Shown piece by piece: positions 32,419 through 41,045 of a stretch of 64,000 bases of DNA (position 1 is its first letter; each line of letters opens with the position of its first letter). Made by a program: the position numbers and the translations under genes. The DNA lies in assembly GCA_035362715.1 (NCBI GenBank), contig DAOSDU010000005.1:1-64000 (forward strand), read 5' to 3'. Origin of the DNA: Methanofastidiosum sp. (lineage in GTDB: Archaea > Methanobacteriota_B > Thermococci > Methanofastidiosales > Methanofastidiosaceae). Below the pieces are notes generated by a model. It saw nothing but the letters and a program-made list of their open reading frames with translations. It was not told the origin of the DNA and made no database searches.

Positions 32419-33879
32419 GTGGCATCAAAAAAACACGCATGTGAATGTAAAAATACGTCCCAAGACATACTTAAAAAATCGTTAATTGCTGGATTCCTTA
32501 CATTTTTGTGGCTTTTAGTAAGGTCTGGCACTAGGCCTTCAAGAATTGTATATCCCTGCCAAAGGGCTGCGGCAACCTACACTTTTTATTCTATCGGATC
32601 TTTAATCTTCCCTATTTTTGGGCTTAAATTAAATATTGAAGATTTATTTAAATCAAAAAAGAAGATTCTTAGTTTAGTGGCAGTTATTGTTATAGTATTA
32701 CTTATATGGAATTTAAATAACTTAAATAATAAACCTGGAGAAATTAACTTGATAGAAGATGATCTAGGAATTAAAAATAATATAGTTCCAAATCCAACTT
32801 CAAAGATTTTTGTTATTCAAAATACTGTTGGAGAGTATAGCGGAACAAAAAAATTAATAGAGCTTATGGAAAAAAATAATCAGCCTTTCTATAAAACAAA
32901 TAATAACAATGGTCTTATTTCATCTGATGACGTCATACTTATCAAAGTTAACTCCCAATGGAATGAACGCGGCGGAACTAATACTGATTTAGTAAAATCA
33001 CTGATACAGATAATAACTGAACACCCCGATGGATTTAGTGGCGAAATAATCATCTGTGACAATGGGCAAGCACAGTTTGGATCAGAGGGGAGCGGAGGAT
33101 CATTAAACTGGCGATACAATAATGCCGAAGATACTTCCCAATCAATGCAGAAAGTCGTGAATCAGTTTACTAGCAAATACAAAGTTTCAACTTTTTTATG
33201 GGATAATATAACTAATAATGAAGTTAAAGAATATCTAGAAGGGGACTATAAAGATGGATATATCGTATACAAAGAATCAGACCCATATACAGGCGTAATA
33301 GTTTCATATCCAAAGTTCAAAACTAAATACGGAACTTATATTAGTTTCAAGTACGGAGTTTGGAATCAAACTAAGAATGAGTATGATTCAAATAAACTTA
33401 AGGTAATTAATGTCCCAGTCTTAAAATCCCACGGAACTTATGGGGTAACAGCTAGTGTTAAGCACTACATGGGGGTTGTTTCTGATAAATTGACAAATCA
33501 TAATGCCCATAATAGTGTTGGTAGCGGGGGTATGGGAACACAGATGGCCGAAACACGAGTGCCTACTCTAAATATTATTGATGCAATTTGGATTAATGCA
33601 ATACCCAAAGGAGGGCCTATTACATCTTATAACAAAGCATATCAGTCAAAAATAATTGCAGTAAGTACCGACCCAATTGCCCTTGATTACTGGTCTGCTA
33701 AAAATATACTTATGCCTGCATCTAAGAAAATTGGATATACAAATGTCATATCCCTAGACCCTGATTATCAAGAAGTTAGATCTTTCGGCTCGTGGCTTTT
33801 ACGCTCAAAGGAAGCGCTTAACAGAGCAGGTTACAACTACACAACGGATATTAAAAAAATCAGTGTTTATGTAGATTAA
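32419..33879 (+). CDS. DUF362 protein with N-terminal membrane helices
   Basis: The product has 486 residues. Two membrane helices (about 20-36 and 85-99) flank the conserved RPSRIVYPCQRAAATYT motif of archaeal membrane DUF362 proteins. The long C-terminal domain carries ILIKVNSQWNERGGTNTDLV, EIIICDNGQAQFG, VPVLKSHGTYGVTASVKHY and VSTDPIALDYWSAKNIL, the DUF362 core, but no Fe-S cysteines, unlike 19810-20834. It probably faces outward. Function unknown. It starts at GTG (32419), with an AT-rich TATA-like stretch (GATATATCATATAC) just upstream. Confidence 0.78.
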   Translation: MASKKHACECKNTSQDILKKSLIAGFLTFLWLLVRSGTRPSRIVYPCQRAAATYTFYSIGSLIFPIFGLKLNIEDLFKSKKKILSLVAVIVIVLLIWNLNNLNNKPGEINLIEDDLGIKNNIVPNPTSKIFVIQNTVGEYSGTKKLIELMEKNNQPFYKTNNNNGLISSDDVILIKVNSQWNERGGTNTDLVKSLIQIITEHPDGFSGEIIICDNGQAQFGSEGSGGSLNWRYNNAEDTSQSMQKVVNQFTSKYKVSTFLWDNITNNEVKEYLEGDYKDGYIVYKESDPYTGVIVSYPKFKTKYGTYISFKYGVWNQTKNEYDSNKLKVINVPVLKSHGTYGVTASVKHYMGVVSDKLTNHNAHNSVGSGGMGTQMAETRVPTLNIIDAIWINAIPKGGPITSYNKAYQSKIIAVSTDPIALDYWSAKNILMPASKKIGYTNVISLDPDYQEVRSFGSWLLRSKEALNRAGYNYTTDIKKISVYVD

Positions 33880-33889
33880 TCTCAATAGA

Positions 33890-34249
33890 TTATTTAGGTT
33901 CCCAAAGTCCAAATACATTGTTTTCAGTATCTAAACATATAGCAAGATACCCGTATCCCGGTATTTTTGTTTTTGGCATTATAATTTTTCCGCCAAAGTT
34001 TTCTATTTTTTTAGAATAAGTATCTATAGAGGATACGCCAAAATAGTTTGTAATTCTTTGGCTTGGATCTCCTCTCTTCCCCATGCCCCCACCTATGCCT
34101 TCTTTTCCATTTTCATCGACAGTCGAAATGCCATAGTACTCAATTTCTCCGGGCATTCTTTCAATTTTCCATCCAAAAATCTCTTTATAGAACTTTTTAG
34201 CCCTGTCAATATCATCGACAGGTAGATCAAAATGCACTATTGTTGGCAT
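33890..34249 (-). CDS. VOC/glyoxalase-fold protein
   Basis: The product has 119 residues from the ATG at 34249. VHFDLPVDDIDRAKKFYKEI, FGWKIERMPG, then GIGGGMGKRGDPSQRITNYF and a C-terminal ENNVFGLWEP show the vicinal-oxygen-chelate fold of the glyoxalase/bleomycin-resistance type. Substrate unknown. The frame is open to 34375, but the TATA box at 34271-34280 lies 26 bases before 34249, so the start is leaderless there. Confidence 0.82.
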   Translation of the reverse strand: MPTIVHFDLPVDDIDRAKKFYKEIFGWKIERMPGEIEYYGISTVDENGKEGIGGGMGKRGDPSQRITNYFGVSSIDTYSKKIENFGGKIIMPKTKIPGYGYLAICLDTENNVFGLWEPK

Positions 34250-34270
34250 GCGTATTATTGAACTTAAAAG

Positions 34271-34280
34271 TATATAAATG
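34271..34280 (-). promoter_or_regulatory. TATA box for leaderless VOC gene
   Basis: On the minus strand the box reads CATTTATATA, centred 26 bases before the ATG at 34249. Confidence 0.6.
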
Positions 34281-34301
34281 TTTTTTAAAATTTTTAGATA
34301 A

Positions 34302-34310
34302 ATATATAAA
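34302..34310 (+). promoter_or_regulatory. TATA box for leaderless aglB
   Basis: ATATATAAA is centred 26 bases before the ATG at 34332. With 34271-34280 it forms a compact divergent promoter pair. Confidence 0.6.
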
Positions 34311-34331
34311 ATAAATCTTTTACTTGTTATC

Positions 34332-36440
34332 ATGGCGAAAAAGAAATCCTCAAAAAATAAAGCAATCGAAAACAAGATTAAATTACCTTACGAGAATTAT
34401 ATTATAGGATTATTCTTGACTTTTTCTCTTGTTATTGGCGCATACCTTAGGAGTTGGTCATTACGATTCGGCATAATGATGAGTTATGATACATACTACT
34501 TCCTAAGGGAGGCTTCTTACTATTTAATGGGTGGTTTGCCTAAAATAGACCCGATGACACCAACTGTAGTTAGATATTTTTTGGAAGAAGATGTCCAAGG
34601 AGTTCCAATTTTGACATCCTTTATTTCAAGAATTACGGGGATTGACCTTTTACAGGTCCACATGGGATTACCAATTGTTTTAGGCCTCATATGCTCAGTG
34701 ATTACATTTTTCATAGTTCTTTTTGTGTGGAAGAATAAGTATCTCGCTGTGATATCGGCATTCTTTTTATCCATTATGCCTGCTTTTATTTACAGGACAA
34801 CGGGAGGATTTATGGAAAAGGACACTTTGGGTGCCCCTTTCTTCTTGGTATGTCTCTTACTTGCAGTATTGATTATCCGAGAAAAAAATACCAAATTCAT
34901 GGCTATTTACGGAGTTCTATCTGTTCTCTCAATATATCTTTATGCGAACTCATATGGGAACTTTTTCTTCATACCCATAATAATAGGGATGTACGTGATT
35001 CTACAGCCACTTGTAGCTATTGAAGAAAAAAAGAAAGCTTTGTCTTTAAAAGACAGATTGATGGGAGATTTATCAACATGGATATTACTCCTATCGGGGA
35101 TTATAGGTCTAGTATTGTCTCTTGTTCTATTACCCCCCTACCAAAATGACCCCCTCAGGATAGAACTTTCTCTCATGGGTCTTGCTTTCGGAGCACTGAT
35201 GCATTTGACAAGAGCTTTTGTTAAAAACAAAACATATTACCTCGGAGCCTTGTTTGCATGGTCCGCTCTTTTATTGGCGGCGGCGTATTTTGTCCTTGGA
35301 TACAACATATTATCTTTCTTACTACTTTCTGACGTACATGGGATATCTGGCCAGGGGCAGGCTATGACATTTATAGACGTTATTGACAAGTTCTATGTAT
35401 TCCCAATACTGGCCGTGATCGGAGTTATATATGTTATTTATCAAATCAAAAATAAAACGTCGCCAAATGAAAATCTTTTCTTTTTAGGATCATTTTTATT
35501 TACTGCTTTTATGGCTTATCAGATGCTAAGAAATGCCTTTTTCTTCGCAATTCCTCTGGCAATATTTGCGGCTTTGGGGATAATTGGAATATATGAATTT
35601 TCCCAAAAATACCTTGACCCCAAGAAAGCTTTGGCTTTGGCTACGATAGTACTTATCGCATTTAGTGGTATTTCTGTTTACAACTCAAATGACTATAAGA
35701 CTAGTCTAGTTCCGCATCTTACAGATAACTGGCTTACAGCTTTGCTCTGGCTAGATGGTAATACACCTCAAGATGAAGTTGTTTGTAATTGGTGGGACTA
35801 TGGATACTGGATACAAACAGTAGGGAATAGACGAACTATATCTGATGGAATGAGAACAGGAATGGGCCCTTGGATAAGTGGCTATTCAGAATTACTTGCT
35901 TCGTCAGATTCAACTGCAATGCAAAGATTACTTTCAATGGAAGAAGCTGCATACGCACAAACAGGCAATAGATTTACAATGAAACATGTGATAGTAGACC
36001 AAAGTCTTCTTATCAAGACAGGAGTCTTAAATTCCGTAATACAGAGAGATGTCTTCAGCACTGCTTACTTCTATTTCAGAGGAACCTCAAAAAACGGTGC
36101 CACTACTACATATGTGTATGAGAGTGGCGATACTAGATTGTATCTTGTAACAGATGACAAAGTAACTTATTGCTATATAGAGCAGGCAAATCAAAGATAT
36201 GGGGTGTCCAACTTCGTAGTTGAAAATCCACAAGGAAAGAATTTTGTTTATGAGAATATACAATATGATCTTCAATCGATTGCCCAGATAATTTACCTAA
36301 CCCCACAGAATGCGATAATGATTCCTCCAACGTTAAAGGACACTTTATTTGCTAGGCTTATTATATACGAAACTGATCTTAAGAACTTTGAACTTGAATA
36401 CGACAATGGTTATGTAAAGATCTATAAGGTATTAAGATAA
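34332..36440 (+). CDS. aglB: Oligosaccharyltransferase AglB (STT3)
   Basis: The product has 702 residues. It moves a lipid-linked glycan to Asn in N-X-S/T sites on the outer face of the membrane. An N-terminal set of about 12-13 helices carries the first metal motif (SYDTYYFLREASYY, Asp53) and the second (GGFMEKDTLG, about 158-167). The soluble C-terminal domain has the hallmark WWDYGYW at 487-493. The length is at the short end for the family, as in methanogens. The start is leaderless. No other agl genes are adjacent; two GT2 clusters in the window could supply surface glycans but belong to separate operons. Confidence 0.93.
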   Translation: MAKKKSSKNKAIENKIKLPYENYIIGLFLTFSLVIGAYLRSWSLRFGIMMSYDTYYFLREASYYLMGGLPKIDPMTPTVVRYFLEEDVQGVPILTSFISRITGIDLLQVHMGLPIVLGLICSVITFFIVLFVWKNKYLAVISAFFLSIMPAFIYRTTGGFMEKDTLGAPFFLVCLLLAVLIIREKNTKFMAIYGVLSVLSIYLYANSYGNFFFIPIIIGMYVILQPLVAIEEKKKALSLKDRLMGDLSTWILLLSGIIGLVLSLVLLPPYQNDPLRIELSLMGLAFGALMHLTRAFVKNKTYYLGALFAWSALLLAAAYFVLGYNILSFLLLSDVHGISGQGQAMTFIDVIDKFYVFPILAVIGVIYVIYQIKNKTSPNENLFFLGSFLFTAFMAYQMLRNAFFFAIPLAIFAALGIIGIYEFSQKYLDPKKALALATIVLIAFSGISVYNSNDYKTSLVPHLTDNWLTALLWLDGNTPQDEVVCNWWDYGYWIQTVGNRRTISDGMRTGMGPWISGYSELLASSDSTAMQRLLSMEEAAYAQTGNRFTMKHVIVDQSLLIKTGVLNSVIQRDVFSTAYFYFRGTSKNGATTTYVYESGDTRLYLVTDDKVTYCYIEQANQRYGVSNFVVENPQGKNFVYENIQYDLQSIAQIIYLTPQNAIMIPPTLKDTLFARLIIYETDLKNFELEYDNGYVKIYKVLR

Positions 36441-36458
36441 TCATTAAAGGGGAAAGAT

Positions 36459-36662
36459 ATGCAAAATCAAGACAGATCGTTATTGAAGGATCCTAAGTCA
36501 ATAGCTGCAATAGTATTCATTATTCTAAATCTAATTTACATTATAAGCCCTATTGATTTTATACCCGATTTTATTCCAGTTATAGGTTGGATTGATGACA
36601 TTATTGCATTATTGATAGCTATTAGCATTGGGGTAAAATATTTTGTAAAAAAGAGGTCCTGA
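36459..36662 (+). CDS. DUF1232 (YkvA-like) membrane protein
   Basis: The product has 67 residues. The DUF1232 core IYIISPIDFIPDFIPVIGWI followed by DDIIALLIAI is complete. It forms two short membrane helices. GGGGAAAG before the ATG supports the start. The gene lies 18 bases after aglB and is probably on the same transcript. Function unknown. Confidence 0.82.
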   Translation: MQNQDRSLLKDPKSIAAIVFIILNLIYIISPIDFIPDFIPVIGWIDDIIALLIAISIGVKYFVKKRS

Positions 36663-36726
36663 AAAATCAGGTAGAAGAATTAATCTAATCTCCAAAATTA
36701 TAGATATTTTTGTTTAGAAAAGGATA

Positions 36727-37143
36727 TTATTCTCCAATTATTTTTATTAATACTCTCTTTTTTCTTTGCCCGTCAAACTCCCCATAATAGATCTCTTCCC
36801 AGGGGCCAAAATCTAATTTTCCGTTAGTAATAGCAATCATGACTTCTCGCCCCATGAACTGTCTTTTTATGTGCGCATCACCATTTGTCTCTCCGGTTCT
36901 GTTATGCCTATAAAGTTCAGGGTTATAAGGGATGTTTTTTTCTAGCCAGTCTTTAAAGTCTTGATGTAAACCTGTTTCAGCATCATTAATGAAAACACTT
37001 GCAGTTATGTGCATAGCATTTACAAGACACAATCCTTCTCTTATTTGGCTCTCAGCCAAAGTTTCTTCGACTAGTGAAGTGATATTAATGAATTCAACTT
37101 TACTTTTTGTGTTAAACCATAGTTCTTTTCTATAACTCTTCAT
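36727..37143 (-). CDS. yjbQ: YjbQ family protein (UPF0047)
   Basis: The product has 138 residues. [41 protein letters not shown] and [20 protein letters not shown] are the YjbQ/UPF0047 signature with conserved His and Asp residues. The Escherichia coli member has weak thiamine-phosphate synthase activity; the true role is open. The spacer upstream holds the two-hairpin RNA candidate, read in the same direction. Confidence 0.87.
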   Translation of the reverse strand: MKSYRKELWFNTKSKVEFINITSLVEETLAESQIREGLCLVNAMHITASVFINDAETGLHQDFKDWLEKNIPYNPELYRHNRTGETNGDAHIKRQFMGREVMIAITNGKLDFGPWEEIYYGEFDGQRKKRVLIKIIGE

Positions 37144-37204
37144 AATCTCAAATAATAGTATTTGTTTAAAATTTTAATTATTGGGCTAGTTTGTTTAATT
37201 AGAT

Positions 37205-37277
37205 TAATCATGTGGGGGTTGCACTCCCCACATGGCCTGCACAAAATATACTAGGAAAAGGTGATGTTTTGCGCAGT
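37205..37277 (-). ncRNA. Candidate two-hairpin small RNA
   Basis: On the minus strand, hairpin A pairs 37276-37267 with 37246-37237 (ten pairs, one of them G.U). Hairpin B pairs 37234-37226 with 37217-37209 (nine perfect pairs, eight-base loop). On the plus strand the G.U becomes an A.C mismatch, so the minus strand is favoured. A TATA-like ATTTTTAAAATA (37308-37297) places a start at about 37277, the first base of hairpin A. Loop A reads CAUCACCUUUUCCUAG, which resembles the 16S rRNA anti-SD AUCACCUCC. Alternatively it is the leader of yjbQ. Confidence 0.5.
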
Positions 37278-37296
37278 TATGTGGAAAATAGATAGC

Positions 37297-37308
37297 TATT
37301 TTAAAAAT
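37297..37308 (-). promoter_or_regulatory. TATA-like box of small RNA candidate
   Basis: On the minus strand it reads ATTTTTAAAATA, centred about 26 bases before 37277. Confidence 0.4.
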
Positions 37309-37361
37309 ATATTGTTTCTTTTATAACAATATATTCTCAGAATGTCAACTGTCAAACATTC

Positions 37362-37817
37362 TTATCGGACTACCATGACTGAAGACGATGCATTGTGGAG
37401 TACTTTCTCAGAAACGCTGCCTAAGAAAATCCTGTCTATAGCTGATATGCCCTTTGCCCCCATCACAATCAAATCGTCTTTTTTTGATATTCTTATAATT
37501 TCTTCATCGGGAGATCCTTCTAATATCTTTTTGGTGATTGTTAATCCAACTTTAGAAGCCATTTCTTCTATTTCGTCTAATACTAAAGCTCCTTCCTTCT
37601 TCATTTTTTTTCTGATTTCTTTTATCTCGGTATCGTCCGTATAGATTACTGGAGAATATGGTGGGCCAACATAAGCGCTTATAGGTACATGTACTACATA
37701 TAAGGTAATTAACTCAACATCCATTTTCTTTGCCAAATATATTGCTTTTTTTGCAGACCTCTTTGACGATTCAGAACCGTCAACAGGCGTTATTATTCTC
37801 TTAAATTCTTTTTCCAT
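37362..37817 (-). CDS. Universal stress protein (UspA family)
   Basis: The product has 151 residues. ITPVDGSESSKRSAKKAIYL at the N-terminus and the ATP loop LIVMGAKGISAIDRIFLGS with SVSEKVLHNASSSVMVVR at the end are the USP signature with the G-2x-G-9x-GS ATP site. It is a cytosolic dimer that binds ATP. The start is leaderless: AAATTTATAA at 37850-37841 is 26 to 28 bases before the ATG. Confidence 0.9.
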   Translation of the reverse strand: MEKEFKRIITPVDGSESSKRSAKKAIYLAKKMDVELITLYVVHVPISAYVGPPYSPVIYTDDTEIKEIRKKMKKEGALVLDEIEEMASKVGLTITKKILEGSPDEEIIRISKKDDLIVMGAKGISAIDRIFLGSVSEKVLHNASSSVMVVR

Positions 37818-37911
37818 CCTAATATATAAGAAAATGTATCTTATAAATTTTACCTAGTGAAAAGGGTATTACTATGAAAAATCGTAAATACCACTTATAT
37901 TTAAGCTATTC

Positions 37912-38391
37912 ATGAATAAAATTTACTTTTCAATGCCAGTAATATTTGTAGAGGATATCAAAGTTTCAAGGGAATTTTATCAAAATATCTTTTCTCTTGA
38001 AGTAGAAGCGGATTTTGGAGAAAATGTTGTATTTAAAAAAGCGTTTTCAATTTGGCAGAAAAAACGTGCAAATACAATAATTTTTGGAAACAAAATTATT
38101 AGTGAAAGAAAGGAAATTAATAATAATATCGAACTTTATTTTGAGACAATCGATATTGAATCAATTTGGGAAAAAATATCTTCATCAAAAGTCGAGATTA
38201 TCCACCCAGTCAAAGAAGAGCCTTGGGGCCAGAGAGTGCTTAGATTCTATGACCCTGACAAATTCATTATAGAAGTTGCAGAACCAATGAGTGAAGTAAT
38301 TCAAAGATTACATCAATTAGGAATGTCCAAAAAGGATATTTCTATTAAGACGCAGATGCCATTAAAAGCTGTTAAAGAAATTATTTCGTGA
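37912..38391 (+). CDS. VOC/glyoxalase-fold protein with helical tail
   Basis: The product has 159 residues. MPVIFVEDIKVSREFYQNIF, ELYFETIDIESIWEKI and the RVLRFYDPDKFIIEVAEPM end form one VOC domain (residues 1-125). A C-terminal extension (VIQRLHQLGMSKKDISIKTQ, then MPLKAVKEII) looks like a helix-turn-helix. Bacterial relatives with the same tail exist. Ligand unknown; a regulator role is possible. Confidence 0.8.
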   Translation: MNKIYFSMPVIFVEDIKVSREFYQNIFSLEVEADFGENVVFKKAFSIWQKKRANTIIFGNKIISERKEINNNIELYFETIDIESIWEKISSSKVEIIHPVKEEPWGQRVLRFYDPDKFIIEVAEPMSEVIQRLHQLGMSKKDISIKTQMPLKAVKEIIS

Positions 38392-38439
38392 AAAACAATT
38401 GTCACAAATCTTCTAGGTAATCATATTTAGATAAGCATT

Positions 38440-38589
38440 CTACCCAGTCCACCCATATTCCACGAACTTTTTTTCTTTCCCGCATACCGGACATTTAAAA
38501 GTTCTAAGAATAAGATTATTTGAAATCTGTTTCTTCTCTAATTCATCCATGGGTACCCCATGCACATCACATTCATAATTTTTATTCAT
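38440..38589 (-). CDS. Small zinc-finger protein (49 aa)
   Basis: The ATG at 38589 opens 49 codons. The product starts MNKNYECDVHGVPMDELEKK and carries FKCPVCGKEKKF, so Cys7, His10 and the CPVC pair can bind one zinc. GGTGAT four bases before the ATG, and a gap of only eight bases to the upstream gene's stop, support a real second gene of an operon. Family not recognised. Confidence 0.62.
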   Translation of the reverse strand: MNKNYECDVHGVPMDELEKKQISNNLILRTFKCPVCGKEKKFVEYGWTG

Positions 38590-38597
38590 TTTATCAC

Positions 38598-39335
38598 CTA
38601 TTCAGATCTCTTTGCGTATGTTTTATTACAAAAACTACACTTGTAAAACTTAACATAATCACCGCGATAATCCCCTTCTCTTGTAAAATCTAAAATATTC
38701 CCACAATCTTTGCAATATTTTGGCTCTTCTTCTGTCTTGACTTCACTTTCGATATCCTTTATTGTATTTTTATCTGAGTTCTCATAAATTATTCTTTTTT
38801 TAATAATATTAAATTCATCTAGAGTTATTACATTATGTTTCCTTAATTCATTTAATCTTTCAAGGTTAGATATAATATCTTCTGTTTTGGCTTCATTTTC
38901 TTCCATGTTCTCATATTCGCTTACGTTTTCTGGAAATTTTAAGTCAATGTTGGAATCATAATCTTCTTTATGGCCAAAATTTCCGTATATCCCGTTTCTT
39001 ATAAGTCTGACAACGATTTCGGCATCTTCATGAGAAAGTCCCGAAATAATAACTTCGTCTGATTCAAATCTACTGTTTAGATAGATTTCCGTGGAGAGAA
39101 CACCTTTTTTCATCCTAACATTTGATATATCTTTAAAGTGATAATCATTTACAAATTTTTTTAATCCAAAAATGCTGGGATCTCTAAAAATAATTCGGTA
39201 GTTTGTTATATAGATCTTGGCCGGAGTTGTGAAAGAGCCACCCTTCTTAACTCTTGATTGTTGTGCAGCGTGCAATACTTCTTCACTTGGAAGTAAAATG
39301 CTTTCAATATCCTTTTCAACTTTAAAATCTTCCAT
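38598..39335 (-). CDS. PH-domain protein with SHOCT and zinc ribbon
   Basis: The product has 245 residues. Residues 10-115 form a bacterial PH (YokE-like) domain (AKIYITNYRIIFRDPSIFGL, FKDISNVRMKKGVLSTEIYL). A helical SHOCT motif (LNELRKHNVITLDEFNIIKK) follows at about 160-180, and a zinc ribbon (CKDCGNILDF, CSFCNKTYAK) ends the protein. Such parts serve as membrane- or protein-binding adaptors. The downstream 49-aa zinc-finger gene is coupled. Confidence 0.78.
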   Translation of the reverse strand: MEDFKVEKDIESILLPSEEVLHAAQQSRVKKGGSFTTPAKIYITNYRIIFRDPSIFGLKKFVNDYHFKDISNVRMKKGVLSTEIYLNSRFESDEVIISGLSHEDAEIVVRLIRNGIYGNFGHKEDYDSNIDLKFPENVSEYENMEENEAKTEDIISNLERLNELRKHNVITLDEFNIIKKRIIYENSDKNTIKDIESEVKTEEEPKYCKDCGNILDFTREGDYRGDYVKFYKCSFCNKTYAKRSE

Positions 39336-39395
39336 ATTCTCTATTATTATATGATGGATTAATATAAAAATATATTCAATGTTCTACTAAAAATA

Positions 39396-39635
39396 CTAAT
39401 TGGCTTTTGCTTCTTGTTTAATCCCCCAAGGTATCCAAGTTACTGCTTGTAGAGTTCCTTCAAGGATTACAGATATCAAGAATATTGCAATGTTTTGATA
39501 AATGTTATAATTTGTTGCATAGAAGAATAGCCACAATATTAGGAAAATTAACCAAGTTGAAGCTAAAACTATTGATAGTACAATTCTCCCGGTAAAATTA
39601 TAGTTTAACATTTTAGGATTATCTATGTAATCCAT
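39396..39635 (-). CDS. Small two-helix membrane protein
   Basis: The product has 79 residues from the ATG at 39635, which GGTGA places five bases downstream. Two hydrophobic helices (about 17-40 and 47-66) contain several aromatic residues (TWLIFLILWLFFYATNYN). Not recognised. The frame is open to 39665 but without a ribosome site. Confidence 0.55.
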   Translation of the reverse strand: MDYIDNPKMLNYNFTGRIVLSIVLASTWLIFLILWLFFYATNYNIYQNIAIFLISVILEGTLQAVTWIPWGIKQEAKAN

Positions 39636-39747
39636 AAGCTTCACCTCAAAATTAGAATGTATCAAAATTTATATCTCTTTCTGATTTGATTTGGAAGTTT
39701 GATAAAAAGAATTAAATAATGTCGCACATCTAACTTTTAGGGATAAT

Positions 39748-40422
39748 ATGCAAAAGCCAAAAATTATTATTCACAATACAATTAGTATTGATTCTTCAAT
39801 AAAGAATTTTGAATGCAATGTAGGCCTTCACTATCAAATTGCTGGAAACTATGAAGCGGACGCGCATCTTATTGGTTCGATGACAGCAAAAACTGGATTA
39901 GAGATGTACTCGGGCATAATTCCCCCAGAAAAAGAACAGGATTTTAGAAAAAAAGAATTTGGAATAGATGACAAAAGACCCTTTTGGATAATAGTAGATA
40001 CAAAAGGGAGACTTAAAGGCTTAATGCATATGTATCGAAGATTTGAATATTGCAAAGAAGTTATAGTTCTTCTATCTGCGGATTCGCCAGTAGATTATAT
40101 CAATTATCTTAAAGAAAGAGATTATGAATACATTATATCTGGTAAAGATCAAATTGATTTTCCTTTTGCCCTTGATACGTTATATACTAAATACAACATA
40201 AAAACAATATTAACGGATACAGGTGGAACTCTAAACTCTGTTTTATTGGAAAAGAAACTAGTTGATGAGCTAAGCCTGATTGTTACCCCATCTATTGTTG
40301 GTGAAAAGTCTCAATATTTATTTAAATCGTTACGAAATACTAATACCCTAAATCTAAAATTAAATAGGGTAGAAGTACTGGAGAAGAATTTTGTTTTCAT
40401 AAGATATGATGTCACCTATTAA
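39748..40422 (+). CDS. RibD C-terminal-like reductase (archaeal riboflavin pathway type)
   Basis: The product has 224 residues. PKIIIHNTISIDSSIKNFEC, then ADAHLIGSMTAKTG, PFWIIVDTKGRLKG and ILTDTGGTLNSVLLEKKLVD give the dihydrofolate-reductase-like fold of RibD-C/ArfC-type enzymes, which reduce 2,5-diamino-6-ribosylamino-pyrimidinone 5'-phosphate with NAD(P)H. The GGTLNS loop at about 158-163 is the cofactor site. The N-terminal part is more diverged than in the usual archaeal enzyme, so a paralogue with another substrate is possible. Confidence 0.75.
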   Translation: MQKPKIIIHNTISIDSSIKNFECNVGLHYQIAGNYEADAHLIGSMTAKTGLEMYSGIIPPEKEQDFRKKEFGIDDKRPFWIIVDTKGRLKGLMHMYRRFEYCKEVIVLLSADSPVDYINYLKERDYEYIISGKDQIDFPFALDTLYTKYNIKTILTDTGGTLNSVLLEKKLVDELSLIVTPSIVGEKSQYLFKSLRNTNTLNLKLNRVEVLEKNFVFIRYDVTY

Positions 40423-40654
40423 ATCTTTTTATGGATTTATTTTTTTTATATATAGACATATATACCAGACAGGAAAAAACTAATAGAATGATTAACACCA
40501 ATTTATTTTTTTTAGGTATTAGTTTCTATTTAGTTTAGACTATTAATAAACAATTGATGTTTAAAATTAGATATTATTAATAATATAAATATATTTTTTA
40601 AAATTATAAATATAGTATAATAGATAATTTTAAATAATCTAAGAATCATATTCA

Positions 40655-40948
40655 ATGTTGCACAGGTCGAAACTTCACTAGACTAATGTTGAAGTAATTT
40701 CCTTATGATTACTTAGCTCCACTATATCAGGACCTAAAAATCCCGATATAGAAGCCCTGTAATCTTTTGGAACTAAACTCTAGTCATGGTCAAATCCTTA
40801 ATCAAACATTGCGTTTGAAGGAAAGAAGAGGCATGCTTCATGCTTTTTTCTTTTGTCTCCTTGGATTTAGATTGTTTCGAGACGTCGAAACAAACTAGAG
40901 CCTTCACATATTCCAGTGAAGCGACAAACTGTGCATTTTTTTTATTAT
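40655..40948 (-). ncRNA. Large structured RNA candidate, ~290 nt
   Basis: All helices nest. P1: 40659-40665 with 40929-40935, 40666-40669 with 40922-40925, and 40673-40679 with 40915-40921 (18 pairs, 3-base bulges). Inside: hairpin 40692-40698/40708-40714; hairpin 40722-40731/40742-40751; and a domain closed by 40778-40784/40894-40900 that holds 40791-40797/40863-40869, hairpins 40802-40807/40813-40818 and 40831-40835/40839-40843, and hairpin 40872-40880/40885-40893. Two pairs are G.U on the minus strand but A.C on the plus strand, which selects the minus strand. TATTTATAAA (40980-40971) predicts a start near 40949. It does not match SRP RNA or RNase P RNA landmarks that I know. Confidence 0.72.
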
Positions 40949-40970
40949 TAATCTCTTCAGAATAATCTGT

Positions 40971-40980
40971 TTTATAAATA
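40971..40980 (-). promoter_or_regulatory. TATA box of large RNA candidate
   Basis: On the minus strand it reads TATTTATAAA, about 26 bases before 40949, some 13 bases ahead of the closing helix. Confidence 0.5.
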
Positions 40981-41045
40981 ATAGTCATAACATTTTTATA
41001 TATTATTAATCTAGATATTAAGAGAATTTAATGGAAGGATAAAAT

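Noticed and set aside
37144..37277. TPP riboswitch upstream of yjbQ
   Set aside because: The CUGAGA and other core TPP motifs are absent from the leader.
40655..40948. SRP RNA or RNase P RNA
   Set aside because: The conserved loops of SRP helix 8 and the CR-I/CR-V blocks of RNase P were not found.
40773..40988. 71-codon minus-strand ORF across the structured RNA
   Set aside because: It covers the stems of the nested RNA fold, its ATG lies ahead of the transcript start set by the better TATA box, and the product resembles no protein family I know.
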